A stretch of 64,000 nucleotides of DNA from Acidimicrobiia bacterium. Its GTDB lineage: Bacteria; Actinomycetota; Acidimicrobiia; Acidimicrobiales; Poriferisodalaceae. This document shows positions 9,990 through 19,030 of the stretch, piece after piece. Numbering within the stretch: position 1 is the first letter of the stretch; every line of letters begins with the position of its first letter. Location: positions 191,001 to 255,000 of the forward strand of contig JAJEEO010000001.1 of the NCBI GenBank assembly GCA_022820925.1, given 5' to 3'. The notes under the pieces are model-generated. The model worked only from the letters and a program-made list of their open reading frames with translations. It did not search any database and was not told the origin of the DNA. Made by a program: the position numbers and the translations under genes.

Positions 9990-10049
9990 CTGCACGAGGA
10001 CCTGCTCGCCACCCTCGGCATCAACCGCGCCGACGAAGGCAGCGTCTGA
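9990..10049 (+). pseudogene. In-frame continuation of the preceding gene beyond the amber codon
   Basis: Nineteen sense codons (LHEDLLATLGINRADEGSV) then TGA, in the same frame as 9345–9989. Nearly every third base is G or C, as in real genes here. This suggests a GAG or CAG to TAG change at the junction. Confidence 0.55.
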
Positions 10050-10119
10050 CACAGTTGGGCGTCCGCAGGCAGAAAAATCAAGACCAGCGTGGACAAGGCG
10101 CAGCAGTAGTCTCGGGAGC

Positions 10120-11004
10120 ATGAGCGCGCGATTCGGACGAGTGGTTCCGGCGATGGTGACGCCTTTTGCGGCGGACGGATCGCTGGATGTGGACGCTGGG
10201 GTGACGCTGGCCCGCTGGCTCGTAGGCGAGGGCGCCGAGGGCCTCGTGATCACCGGCACGACCGGTGAGGCGCCCACCATCACTGACGAGGAGGACTGGG
10301 AGCTGTGGCGCGCGGTCGCGGAGGCCGTGACGGTGCCGGTCGTGGCCGGCACCACCACCAACGACACGGCGCATTCGGTGAGCCAGACCCGCAAAGCCGC
10401 CGAGCTGGGCGTCGACGGCATCCTGGCGGTGACCCCGTATTACAACCGGCCCTCGCAGGCAGGCATCGCAGCGCACTTCGCTGCCGTGGCCGAGTGCACC
10501 GAACTGCCGATCATCATGTACGACATCCCGGTGCGCACGGGGCGCAAGATCAACACGCCCACGCTGCTGGAGCTGGCGCAGATCCCCAACATCGTGGCCG
10601 TGAAGGACGCAGCGGGGAACCCGGGTGAAACCGCGAAGGTCATCGCCGAGGCGCCGGAAGGCTTCGAGGTGTACAGCGGCGACGACACCTTCACGCTGCC
10701 GTTGCTGGCCGTCGGCGCGGTGGGCGTGATCAGCGTCGCAGCCCACTGGTCTATCCCCGAGCACGTCGCCATGTTCGACGCCTGGGATGCGGGCGACGCC
10801 ACCAAGGCCCGTGAGATCAACGCCACGCTGTTGGAGAGCTACGACTTCGAGACCGGTGACGCGGCACCCAACCCTGTGCCCACCAAGGCCATGCTGCGCA
10901 CGCTCGGACTGCCGGTCGGCGAACCGCGCCTGCCCATGGGCCCGACGCCCGACGGTCTGGAGGACCGCGCCCGAGAGGTCTACGCCCGTCTGAAGCAGAC
11001 TTGA
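10120..11004 (+). CDS. dapA: 4-hydroxy-tetrahydrodipicolinate synthase
   Basis: A 294-aa (β/α)8 aldolase that condenses pyruvate with aspartate semialdehyde in the lysine/meso-diaminopimelate pathway. It shows the TGTTGEAPT loop, the catalytic Tyr in MYDIPVRTG (about 134) and the Schiff-base Lys in AVKDAAGN (about 161). GGGAG precedes the ATG by a few bases. Its stop overlaps the TTG start of the RNase J gene (TTGA), a dapA–rnj pairing seen across Actinomycetota. dapB lies at 14.1 kb on the other strand. Together these supply peptidoglycan DAP. Confidence 0.96.
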   Translation: MSARFGRVVPAMVTPFAADGSLDVDAGVTLARWLVGEGAEGLVITGTTGEAPTITDEEDWELWRAVAEAVTVPVVAGTTTNDTAHSVSQTRKAAELGVDGILAVTPYYNRPSQAGIAAHFAAVAECTELPIIMYDIPVRTGRKINTPTLLELAQIPNIVAVKDAAGNPGETAKVIAEAPEGFEVYSGDDTFTLPLLAVGAVGVISVAAHWSIPEHVAMFDAWDAGDATKAREINATLLESYDFETGDAAPNPVPTKAMLRTLGLPVGEPRLPMGPTPDGLEDRAREVYARLKQT

Positions 11005-12806
11005 GCCGCCGCAAGCGCCGCTCCCCCGCCGAGGGCCCGCCCGCCGGGTCCGACGGCCGCAACGACCGCGCACGGTCACAACAAAGCAGCCGCTCGCGCC
11101 GAACACGGCAAGCACCTGCGCACAGCGCCAAGGGTGGCGGCGACAGCGGCAGCGTCACAGTGACGTTTCTGGGCGGGCTGGGCGACGTGGGACGCAACTG
11201 CACCGTGGTCGAACAGAGCGGCAAGCTGCTCGTCATCGACTTCGGGGTGATGTTCGGTGACCCGGCGATCATGCCGGGGGTGCAGCACGTACTGCCCGAC
11301 ATGGGCTGGCTCAACTCGCGTGCCCGCGACGTTGTCGGGCTGGTGGTCACCCACGGCCACGAGGACCATCTCGGCGGCGTGCCGCATTTCCTGCGCAACA
11401 TCGAGGTCCCCTTGTACGGGTCGGCCCTGTCCATGGCGCTCGCCGAGCACAAGGTGACCGAGGCTCGCCTGGCAGACCGCACGTCGTTTCACGTCATCGG
11501 CGACGGCGAGCGCCGCAGGATCGGACCGTTCGACGTCGAAGCACTGCCGATCACCCACTCGGTGCCCCAGAGCCTGTGCATCGTGCTGCACACGCCGGTC
11601 GGAGCACTGGTGCACACAGGCGACTTCAAGATCGACCCCTCTCCGGTGGATGGTCGGCTGACTGACCTGGGGCGCCTGCGGGCGCTGGGCGACGAGGGCA
11701 TCGCCCTGCTGATGGCCGATTCCACCAACGCCGACCGGCCGGGTCGCAGCGCGTCGGAGACTGAGATCGGCGCGACGCTCCGCCGGCTCTTCAGCGAACG
11801 TCCGGACCGGCGTCTGATCGTGAGCTGCTTCGCCAGTCACCTGCACCGGGTCCAGCAGATCTGCGACGCCGCCATATCGGAGGGCCGCGTGGTCGTCCCG
11901 GTGGGCCGCTCGATGGTGAACAACGTCCGCATCGCCCGCCAGCTCGGTGTGCTCGACATCGCGGAGCGGAGCCTGTTCGGGGCCGAGCACATCGGCAGGC
12001 TGGATCCGGGCGAGCTCTGCATCGTCTGTACCGGCAGCCAGGGCGAGCCTGGCGCGGCACTGTCGCAGATCGCCAGCGGGGCGCACTCAGACGTGACGAC
12101 CGGAGCCGGCGACACGGTGATCCTGTCGAGCCATCCGATTCCAGGCAACGAGCGCTCGGTGTTTCGCATGGTGTCGCGACTGGCCCGGCAAGGCGCCGAG
12201 GTGATCCACGACGGGCATGAGCAGGTCCACACGTCCGGGCACGCCCAGCGCGACGAGTTGCGCGAGCTCCACCAGGCGTGCCGGCCGCGCTGGTTCGTAC
12301 CGATCGAGGGCGAATTCCACATGCTGGCCCGTCACGCCGGACTTGCCCGCGAGATGGGGATGAAGGCCAAGCGGGTGCTGACGCTGACCGATGGTGCCCA
12401 GATCACGCTCAAGGGCAACGAACTCCAGGTCCGCGCCGGCGTTGCGGCGCCGTATCACTACGTGGACGGGGCGCTGGACGACCTCGACACCGAGGTCATC
12501 GGCGAGCGTCTGGCCCTGACGGCAGGTTTCGTGCACGTGACCGTGGTGCTCGACCGCAAGGGTCGCCTGGCAGCAGCACCCGACATCGCCTCGCGAGGCT
12601 GGCTCGACGTGACCAAGCACGCCGACGTGGTCGAAGCCCTGTCCGACAAGATCGCCCGAGCAGTCGAGCAGGCCGTCAAGGGGTCACGACCCGGCCCCGA
12701 CCCAGACGACATCGAGCGCGTCGCACGCCGCGCCACCGGCCGCTTTGTCGGCAACCGCACCCGTCGCCGCCCGGCCATCTCCGCCACCGTGATTCCCCTC
12801 GCCTGA
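11001..12806 (+). CDS. rnj: Ribonuclease J
   Basis: A 601-aa MBL/β-CASP ribonuclease with endo- and 5'-exonuclease activity in mRNA decay and rRNA maturation. A basic, Ser/Arg-rich N-terminal extension (about 50 residues) precedes TFLGGLGDVGRN. The metal site is THGHEDH near residue 117, followed by ADSTNADR, the β-CASP domain with NNVRIAR, and the HTSGHA motif. The TTG start overlaps the dapA stop by four bases, implying translational coupling. The C-terminal half carries the linker and C-terminal domain. It probably acts with PNPase and RNase III, which are also encoded in this window. Confidence 0.95.
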   Translation: MSRRKRRSPAEGPPAGSDGRNDRARSQQSSRSRRTRQAPAHSAKGGGDSGSVTVTFLGGLGDVGRNCTVVEQSGKLLVIDFGVMFGDPAIMPGVQHVLPDMGWLNSRARDVVGLVVTHGHEDHLGGVPHFLRNIEVPLYGSALSMALAEHKVTEARLADRTSFHVIGDGERRRIGPFDVEALPITHSVPQSLCIVLHTPVGALVHTGDFKIDPSPVDGRLTDLGRLRALGDEGIALLMADSTNADRPGRSASETEIGATLRRLFSERPDRRLIVSCFASHLHRVQQICDAAISEGRVVVPVGRSMVNNVRIARQLGVLDIAERSLFGAEHIGRLDPGELCIVCTGSQGEPGAALSQIASGAHSDVTTGAGDTVILSSHPIPGNERSVFRMVSRLARQGAEVIHDGHEQVHTSGHAQRDELRELHQACRPRWFVPIEGEFHMLARHAGLAREMGMKAKRVLTLTDGAQITLKGNELQVRAGVAAPYHYVDGALDDLDTEVIGERLALTAGFVHVTVVLDRKGRLAAAPDIASRGWLDVTKHADVVEALSDKIARAVEQAVKGSRPGPDPDDIERVARRATGRFVGNRTRRRPAISATVIPLA

Positions 12807-12826
12807 GGGGCAGCTGCGGCGGGACG

Positions 12827-12843
12827 TCGGCGCGCCTCGCCGA
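12827..12843. terminator. Hairpin TCGGCG-N5-CGCCGA between convergent rnj and the molybdopterin oxidoreductase
   Basis: A perfect 6-bp stem with a 5-base loop in the 39-bp gap between convergent stops. No T-run follows, so this is a positional call. Confidence 0.35.
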
Positions 12844-12845
12844 TG

Positions 12846-14093
12846 TCACACGACGTTGATGGGGTGGGGCACTGGTTGGTTGAAGAGGTAGCCCTTGTGG
12901 TTGTAGGGGACCTGGTCGGGCTGGGTGTTGCCGACGGCGTCGGTGGCTCGGGTGGTCACGGTGTGACGGCCGCTGGGCGCATCCCAGGTGAATTCGAATC
13001 TGGCCCAGCCCAGGCGCGACTGCGGGCCGACGAGCTGGGCTTCACGCCACGATTGGCCCGAATCGTCGCTCCATTCGACCGTGGCGATCCTGCCTGCCGG
13101 GGAATGGGCGTAGCCGCCGATGCGGTGCTCGCCGGCATCGAGCTCTGCCGGCCATGGCAGCGCTAGGGCGCTCTTGATGGTCTGGGTGGTCGCCACCTTG
13201 CCTTCGGCTTGCCCTTCGGGCGGGTAGGCATCGCCGATCAAGACGTACGACGTGGTGTTGTTGCGCGCCCACTGCTGGGACGTCGAGACCACCATTTGGC
13301 GCAGCCACTTGATGCTCGTGCTGCCCACCCAGCCCGGGACGAGCGCCCGGAGCGGGTAGCCGTGGTCGCGCGGCAGCGTGGCGCCGTTCATGCCGTGCAC
13401 CAGCAGCGTGTCGGGGTCCATTGCCTTCTTGATGGGGATCACACGGCGGAAGCCCGCCTCTGGCGACTCGATGTCCATGCCGATCAGAATCACGCTGACG
13501 GCATCGTCGCTGACGCCCGCCTCGCCCAGCACGTCTGCGAGCGGCACCCCGGTCCAGGTGGCATTGCCGACAGCGCCAGTCCCCCACTGCGTGCCCTCGG
13601 CCGCCTGTCCGTTGACCAGGTCGAACATGGCCCGGTGATTCCCGGCGCATTCGAGGTACGCCTCCAACGTTCGGCTCTCCATGGCCAGCACGTCGTCGTA
13701 GGACAGCGCGATCTCCGTGGGCACGGCGTCGCCCGTGATGCTCAGCGACCAGCTTTCGACATCGACATCGAGGCTGACCGAGTTGTTCCGCACAAAGAAG
13801 AACCGCTCCGGCGTGATCAGCCCGTCCATATTCTCGAGACGAGCTTCGAGGCCCGAGGTGCCGCGCACGATGAATGGCTCCGGATCCTTGAACCACGGCG
13901 CAGTCCCGACGTCCGGGGCCGCCGAAGCCGCCGGAGCAGTCGATGCCAGCGTCTCAGCCGGAACCCGGGTGCCGGTGCAGGCGGCCAGCACGGCCGATGC
14001 CCCGCCGGCCGACAGCAGCCACAGGAACCTGCGGCGGCTCATCCCCCGCTCGTGGGCGAACTCCCAGAGCGGTCGAGGTTGCGCGGCCCCCAT
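12846..14093 (-). CDS. Sulfite-oxidase-family molybdopterin oxidoreductase, Tat-exported, possible lipoprotein
   Basis: About 415 aa. The N-terminus has a twin-arginine motif (SRRRFLWLL) and a hydrophobic core ending AVLAAC, so it is likely exported folded by Tat and may be lipidated at that Cys. The oxidoreductase domain contains the molybdenum-ligating Cys in YLECAGNHR near residue 150 and the moiety-binding stretches TGVPLADVL and HGYPLRALVPG. A C-terminal Mo-co dimerisation domain with an Ig-like fold follows (EWSDDSGQSW…, FEFTWDAPSG). It resembles bacterial SorA/SoxC/YedY-like periplasmic enzymes; sulfite is a candidate substrate, not proven. I chose ATG 14093; GTG 14096 is also possible. 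Confidence 0.85.
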   Translation of the reverse strand: MGAAQPRPLWEFAHERGMSRRRFLWLLSAGGASAVLAACTGTRVPAETLASTAPAASAAPDVGTAPWFKDPEPFIVRGTSGLEARLENMDGLITPERFFFVRNNSVSLDVDVESWSLSITGDAVPTEIALSYDDVLAMESRTLEAYLECAGNHRAMFDLVNGQAAEGTQWGTGAVGNATWTGVPLADVLGEAGVSDDAVSVILIGMDIESPEAGFRRVIPIKKAMDPDTLLVHGMNGATLPRDHGYPLRALVPGWVGSTSIKWLRQMVVSTSQQWARNNTTSYVLIGDAYPPEGQAEGKVATTQTIKSALALPWPAELDAGEHRIGGYAHSPAGRIATVEWSDDSGQSWREAQLVGPQSRLGWARFEFTWDAPSGRHTVTTRATDAVGNTQPDQVPYNHKGYLFNQPVPHPINVV

Positions 14094-14113
14094 CACCAGT
14101 GACCTAGCACCAG

Positions 14114-14890
14114 CTAAAGCTGCAGGTACGTATCGAGGCCGATCGTGACGCCGGGGAAATCACCGATGGATTTGCAGGCGAGCAGCACGCCCGGCATGAA
14201 CGACACCCGATCGAGGCTGTCGTGGCGGATGGTGAGCGTCTCGCCGGCAGTGCCCAGCAGCACCTGCTGGTGCGCCACCAGCCCCCGCAGCCGCACGGAG
14301 TGAACGGGAATGCCGCCGGGACCCTTGCCGCCGCGGGCGCCCGGCACCACCTCGTCACGGGTGGGATCGGGCCCCCAGTCGTCGGAGGCCTCTGCCATCG
14401 CACGCACGGTCTGCATGGCGGTTCCCGAGGGCGCATCCACCTTGTTGTCGTGATGCAGCTCGATGACCTCGGCCGTCGGGAAGAACGGAGCGGCAAGCTC
14501 GGCGAAGCGCATCATGAGCACCGCCCCGATGGCGAAGTTCGGGGCGATGAGGCAATTGCTGGCGGTGAACGCCGTCCGGCATCGCTCGTAATCGTCGGGA
14601 TCGAGGCCGCTGGTGCCGACAACGGCGTGGACACCGTTCTCCGCGCACCATGCCAGGTTCTCGCGGGCTGCCGCGGCAACGGTGAAGTCGACAGCCACGT
14701 CGACGCTCGCCGGGTCGATGTCGGCGACCGACGCCGCTATGTCGAAGCTGTCAGTGGCGTCGCGTTGGCCCGGCGCACCGGGGTCCACACCGGCGGCAAG
14801 TTCCAATTCGGCATCGGCGGCAACCGCCTCGCAGACGGTTGCGCCCATACGCCCGCCCGCGCCGAACACCAGCACTCTCACGGTGGTCAC
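14114..14890 (-). CDS. dapB: 4-hydroxy-tetrahydrodipicolinate reductase
   Basis: A 258-aa NAD(P)H-dependent enzyme that takes the DapA product to tetrahydrodipicolinate. The Rossmann motif FGAGGRMG is at the N-terminus. Also present are VDFTVAAAARENL, GTSGLD, APNFAIGAVLMM and the substrate-binding ELHHDNKVDAPSGTA. The start is GTG. It lies downstream of pnp on the same strand after a 159-bp gap with a hairpin. Its partner dapA is 3 kb away on the opposite strand. Confidence 0.96.
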   Translation of the reverse strand: MTTVRVLVFGAGGRMGATVCEAVAADAELELAAGVDPGAPGQRDATDSFDIAASVADIDPASVDVAVDFTVAAAARENLAWCAENGVHAVVGTSGLDPDDYERCRTAFTASNCLIAPNFAIGAVLMMRFAELAAPFFPTAEVIELHHDNKVDAPSGTAMQTVRAMAEASDDWGPDPTRDEVVPGARGGKGPGGIPVHSVRLRGLVAHQQVLLGTAGETLTIRHDSLDRVSFMPGVLLACKSIGDFPGVTIGLDTYLQL

Positions 14891-15013
14891 GCTAGTAGCG
14901 CGCGGGGGCTGAGCCGTGAGGCGACGCGTGGCCCGAGCAACCCGTGTGCCCGATCCACATGAGCACGGGGAACAAGAGCGGAACGCAACGATTCAGTTGA
15001 CGGGAAGGCTCGC

Positions 15014-15035
15014 CGGCTCGCGCCGCGCTGAGCCG
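15014..15035 (-). terminator. Hairpin CGGCTC-N10-GAGCCG downstream of pnp
   Basis: A perfect 6-bp GC-rich stem just past the pnp stop, in the gap before dapB. There is no clear U-tract, so it could be a terminator or a 3'-end stabiliser. Confidence 0.4.
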
Positions 15036-15049
15036 CCGGGTTGAGCCGC

Positions 15050-17593
15050 TCAGCGGCGGCCGCGGCGGCGGCCTGATCCTCGTCCGGACTGCTCGAGCTC
15101 GGGCCCGAGGTCGCCGTAGACGTCCTTGGCGATCTGCTCGAAGTGCTCGCCGAACGAGACGTCCTCGCGGGCGGTGCCGCTCGGTGCCGAGGCGGCGCCG
15201 GCGTCGTCATCGCCGTCGGCGGCGGCAGCGGGTGCGTCTGCAGCATCGCCTGCAGGCACTGCGGCGGCCACCGGCGTGCGAGACCGGCGTGTGCCGTTGC
15301 CGCTGCTGTCCCGGTCGCGGCCTCGACCACCGTCACGGCCCCGGCCACGATCACGCTGCGGTCGGTCGTCGTCCGCCCCGTCGTCATCGCCCTCGGAACC
15401 CCCGACCTGGGTCGGATCGGCCGGCGAGAGGCTGATCTTGCCGTTGGGGTCGATCTCCTCGACGATCACGCTCACCACATCGCCGAGCTCGAGCACTTCC
15501 TCGACCGAGTTCAGCCGCCGGCGGCCACCCAGCTTGGAGATGTGCAGCAACCCGTCGGTGCCGGGCAGCACGTTCACGAAGGCGCCGAACTTGGTGATGT
15601 TGACCACGCGGCCCTCATAGGTGGCACCCACGTCGGGCGTCGGCGGGTTGACGATCAGCCGGATCTGCCGCTCGGCCTCTTCCACGACCTCACGGTCGGT
15701 TGCGCCGATGCTGACCGTGCCCACGGTGCCGTCGTCGTCGACGTTGATGTCGGCACCGGTCTCCTCCTGGATGGAGTTGATGACCTTGCCCCGCGGTCCG
15801 ATGACCTCGGCGATCTTGTCGATCGGGATCTCGAAGCTGGTGATCTTCGGCGCCGTCTCGCCCACGTCGGGCCTCGGCTCGGCGATCGCAGCGCGCATGA
15901 CCTCGAGGATCTGCAGGCGAGCCTGCCGGGCCTGCTGCAGCGCCTGGGCCAGCACCTCGGCGGGAATGCCGTCGATCTTGGTGTCGAGCTGGAGCGCTGT
16001 GATCGCATCTTCGGTGCCGGCAACCTTGAAGTCCATGTCGCCGAAGGCGTCTTCGGCGCCCAGGATGTCGGTGAGCGTCACGTACTTGCCATCGGCATAC
16101 ACCAGGCCCATCGCCACGCCGGCGACGTGGTCCACGATCGGAACGCCGGCATCCATCAGCGACAGCGACGATGCGCACACCGACCCCATCGAGGTGGAGC
16201 CGTTGGAGCTGAGCACGTCGGACACGAGCCGGATGGCGTAGGGGAAGTCTTCCTTGGACGGGATGACCGGGAAGATCGCTCGCTCGGCGAGTGCGCCGTG
16301 GCCGATCTCGCGCCGCTTGGGACCGCGCATGAAGCCGGCCTCGCCGGTGGAGAACGGCGGGAAGTTGTAGTGATGCATGAACCTGCGCCGGTCCTGAGGG
16401 TTCAGCGTGTCGACGATCTGCTCCATCCGGGACATCGCCAAGGTGGTGACGTTGAGCACCTGGGTCTCGCCGCGCTGGAACAGGCCCGACCCGTGAGCGG
16501 TGCGACCGAGGTAGCCCGCGACCGACGAGAGCGACCGGACCTCATCCGTAGCGCGCCCATCAATGCGGAAGCCGTCGGCCACGATGCGCTCGCGCACGAT
16601 CTCTTTCGACAGCGACCTGACGGCCTCGCGGATCTGATCCTTGGCGCCGTCGAGGTCAGCGAACTCTGCGGCAACCTCGTCGACCACGGCGCTGCTGGTC
16701 TCGGATTGTGCCGCCTCGCGGTCGGCCTTGTCGGCGATGGCCATCACCTCACGCATGCGATCAGACGCAACCTCGCGCACGCGGTCGAGCACCTCGTCGG
16801 AGTAGTCCTTGCTGGACGTGTACTCCATCACCGAGATCGGCCCGGATTGCTCCTCGACGAGCCGGCGCAGCGATTTCTGCATTTCGATGATGTCGTCGAT
16901 CCACTGCTTGGAGGCCTCGAGACCGCTCGCGAGCACCTCCTCGGTGACCTTCGGCGCGCCCTCGGCGTAGTACTCGAACGCCTTCTCGGTGCCGCCGGCC
17001 TCCACCATCATCACGGCGATGTCGCCGCTGTCGAGCTGGCGACCGGCCACGACCATCTCGAACGTGGCGGCCTCGGACTCCTCGTGGGTGGCGAAGGGGA
17101 TCCACTCGCCGTCGGTGGACCAGGCGATCCGCACGCCGGCGATCGGGCAGTCGAACGGGATGCCGCTCAGCCACAGGGCCGCCGACGCCCCGTTCAGCGC
17201 CACCAGGTCGTACGGGTTGACGTGGTCGGCGCCGAGGATCGTGCCCACGATGTGGGTGTCGTGGCGGTAGTCGCTCGGGAAGTTCGGCCGCAGCGGGCGG
17301 TCGATCAGCCGACACGTGAGGATCGCGTCGTCGGATGCCCGCCCCTCTCGCCGGAAGAACGAGCCGGGAATCCGGCCCACGGCGTACATGCGCTCCTCGA
17401 TGTCGACGGTGAGCGGGAAGAACGATGCGCCGTCGCGTGGGCGGCTCGACGCGGTTGCGGTGACGAGCACCTGCGTGTCGCCGATGCGGGACGTGACCGC
17501 CCCGTTTGCGAGACCGGCAAGCACGCCGGTCTCGAAGGTGATGGTCTTGTCGGTGCCCGCGATGGGACCGGTGACCGAAATGGCTTCAGCCAT
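15050..17593 (-). CDS. pnp: Polynucleotide phosphorylase
   Basis: An 847-aa phosphorolytic 3'-exoribonuclease. Two RNase PH domains flank an α-helical domain (to about residue 560). A KH domain with the loop GPRGK follows (about 583–640), then an S1 domain (about 654–720, GAFVNVLPGTDGLLHIS). The last 125 or so residues are an unusual tail: Asp-rich, then Arg/Gly/Asp repeats, an Ala/Pro stretch, a predicted helix (FGEHFEQIAKDVYGDLG) and a closing RRRGRR. PNPase is usually about 700–740 aa, so the tail is an addition. It is 33 bp downstream of rpsO, the conserved rpsO–pnp pair. Confidence 0.96.
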   Translation of the reverse strand: MAEAISVTGPIAGTDKTITFETGVLAGLANGAVTSRIGDTQVLVTATASSRPRDGASFFPLTVDIEERMYAVGRIPGSFFRREGRASDDAILTCRLIDRPLRPNFPSDYRHDTHIVGTILGADHVNPYDLVALNGASAALWLSGIPFDCPIAGVRIAWSTDGEWIPFATHEESEAATFEMVVAGRQLDSGDIAVMMVEAGGTEKAFEYYAEGAPKVTEEVLASGLEASKQWIDDIIEMQKSLRRLVEEQSGPISVMEYTSSKDYSDEVLDRVREVASDRMREVMAIADKADREAAQSETSSAVVDEVAAEFADLDGAKDQIREAVRSLSKEIVRERIVADGFRIDGRATDEVRSLSSVAGYLGRTAHGSGLFQRGETQVLNVTTLAMSRMEQIVDTLNPQDRRRFMHHYNFPPFSTGEAGFMRGPKRREIGHGALAERAIFPVIPSKEDFPYAIRLVSDVLSSNGSTSMGSVCASSLSLMDAGVPIVDHVAGVAMGLVYADGKYVTLTDILGAEDAFGDMDFKVAGTEDAITALQLDTKIDGIPAEVLAQALQQARQARLQILEVMRAAIAEPRPDVGETAPKITSFEIPIDKIAEVIGPRGKVINSIQEETGADINVDDDGTVGTVSIGATDREVVEEAERQIRLIVNPPTPDVGATYEGRVVNITKFGAFVNVLPGTDGLLHISKLGGRRRLNSVEEVLELGDVVSVIVEEIDPNGKISLSPADPTQVGGSEGDDDGADDDRPQRDRGRGRDGGRGRDRDSSGNGTRRSRTPVAAAVPAGDAADAPAAAADGDDDAGAASAPSGTAREDVSFGEHFEQIAKDVYGDLGPELEQSGRGSGRRRGRR

Positions 17594-17626
17594 GTCTGCT
17601 CCTGTTGTGGGGGTGGGGATCGGTGG

Positions 17627-17899
17627 TCAGCGCCGGAGGCCGAGCTTCGCGATCAAAGCCCGGTACCGCTCGACGTCGTTGGCGTTCAGGTAGTCGAGCA
17701 ACCTGCGCCGACGTCCGACGAGCTTCAGCAGCCCTCGGCGGCTGTGGTGATCCTTGTGGTGGGTCTGGAGGTGTTCGGTGAGGTGCTCGATGCGTGCGCT
17801 CAACTGCGCCACCTGCACCTCTGGTGATCCGGTATCGGCCGGGTGATGACGGTGTCCGTCGATCAGCGTGGCCGCTGGACTCGATCTCTTGGCACTCAT
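17627..17899 (-). CDS. rpsO: 30S ribosomal protein S15
   Basis: A 90-aa primary rRNA-binding protein of the 30S platform. The family signature [15 protein letters not shown] and the [19 protein letters not shown] helix are clear, ending in [12 protein letters not shown]. The length is typical. It sits upstream of pnp; in many bacteria the rpsO leader is autoregulatory and the intergenic hairpin is processed by RNase III, but I cannot confirm that here. Confidence 0.97.
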   Translation of the reverse strand: MSAKRSSPAATLIDGHRHHPADTGSPEVQVAQLSARIEHLTEHLQTHHKDHHSRRGLLKLVGRRRRLLDYLNANDVERYRALIAKLGLRR

Positions 17900-18022
17900 G
17901 CCCTTGCTGTATTCCCTCTGTGTTGCCGTCGCGAAGCCGATGTGGGGCCTGCTGCGACGAACCGGCCGGACAACCCAGCCGTGATCTTCTGTCTCTTGTC
18001 AGCCGTGCAGGCTACCAGCGAG

Positions 18023-18967
18023 TCAGGTGTGCAGGCACTTCGCGGCGTCTTCGATGTCGCGGCGAAGCTGAGCTTTCAGCTCGTCGATGCCGTCGAAGCG
18101 TCGCTCGGGCCGCAGCCTGCGCACAAAGCGGAGCTTGGCCGTCTCGTCGTAGAGGTCGCCTCGGAACCCGATCAGGTGCGCCTCGATCAGCGAGCGTTCA
18201 GCGAACTCGTAGAAGGTGGGGCGACGGCCGATGTTGACCGCGGCGGGATACTGGGTTCCGTCGGGGCGCGCGTACCACGCCGCGTACACGCCGTCGGCGG
18301 GGATCTGCAGGTCTGGCGTGGTGGGCAGATTGGCTGTCGGCACCCCGATCTGCCGACCGCGCCGGTCGCCGACCGTCACGGTGCCGCGCACCTCGAACGG
18401 GCGCCCCAGCAGCCGGTGCGCCCGCTCGACGTCACCCGTCGCGAGCGCCTCGCGGATCGACGTGGACGAGATGACATCGCCGTCGCCGGTCATCTGCTTC
18501 ACGAGCGGCAGGCCGACCACTTCGTAGCCGTAGCCTGCGCCCACTTGGCGCAGCGTCTCGATGTTGCCGCGCCGTCCTTTTCCGAAGTGGAAGTCGGCGC
18601 CGACCACTACTGCGCGGGCTGACAGGCAGTTGACCAGGATCACCTGCGCGAACTCTTCGGCGGGAACGGCGGCCTGGGCTTCGTCGAAGGTGACGACCAG
18701 CGTGTAGTCCACGCCGGTCTCGGCGAGCAGCTCGAGCTTGTGATCGAGATCGCAGAGCAGCTTGGGCGCCGATTCGGGCCGGACCACCGTCGCCGGGTGC
18801 CGATCGAAGGTCACGACCGCGGTCGAGCATCCGCGCTCTGCAGCCAGACGGTGCATCTCGGAGATCACCGTGCGGTGCCCACGGTGGACGCCGTCGTACT
18901 CACCAACGGTCACAACGCTGCCGTGGTCGAGCACCGGACACCAGTCCAGGTCGCGGATGATCTCCAT
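18023..18967 (-). CDS. ribF: Bifunctional riboflavin kinase/FAD synthetase
   Basis: A 314-aa enzyme that makes FMN and then FAD from riboflavin. The N-terminal nucleotidyltransferase domain has VGEYDGVHRGH (usually GxFDGVHxGH; here Tyr replaces Phe). The STSIREAL motif is near 165. The C-terminal riboflavin kinase domain includes GRQIGVPTANL and AVNIGRRPTF. The length is normal. It lies between truB and rpsO in the conserved order. A gap of about 120 bp before rpsO may hold an rpsO promoter or leader. Confidence 0.95.
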   Translation of the reverse strand: MEIIRDLDWCPVLDHGSVVTVGEYDGVHRGHRTVISEMHRLAAERGCSTAVVTFDRHPATVVRPESAPKLLCDLDHKLELLAETGVDYTLVVTFDEAQAAVPAEEFAQVILVNCLSARAVVVGADFHFGKGRRGNIETLRQVGAGYGYEVVGLPLVKQMTGDGDVISSTSIREALATGDVERAHRLLGRPFEVRGTVTVGDRRGRQIGVPTANLPTTPDLQIPADGVYAAWYARPDGTQYPAAVNIGRRPTFYEFAERSLIEAHLIGFRGDLYDETAKLRFVRRLRPERRFDGIDELKAQLRRDIEDAAKCLHT

Positions 18968-19030
18968 GGGTCCAACGCTACTGCCGCCGGGCCGGCCCGA
19001 TGTTGCCGGGCGGGGGGCCGGCAGGCCGGC

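Noticed and set aside
15143-17827. 894-aa ORF on the plus strand
   Set aside because: It is antisense to pnp and rpsO; composition is the His/Arg/Leu pattern of a GC-biased shadow frame and it shows no domain.
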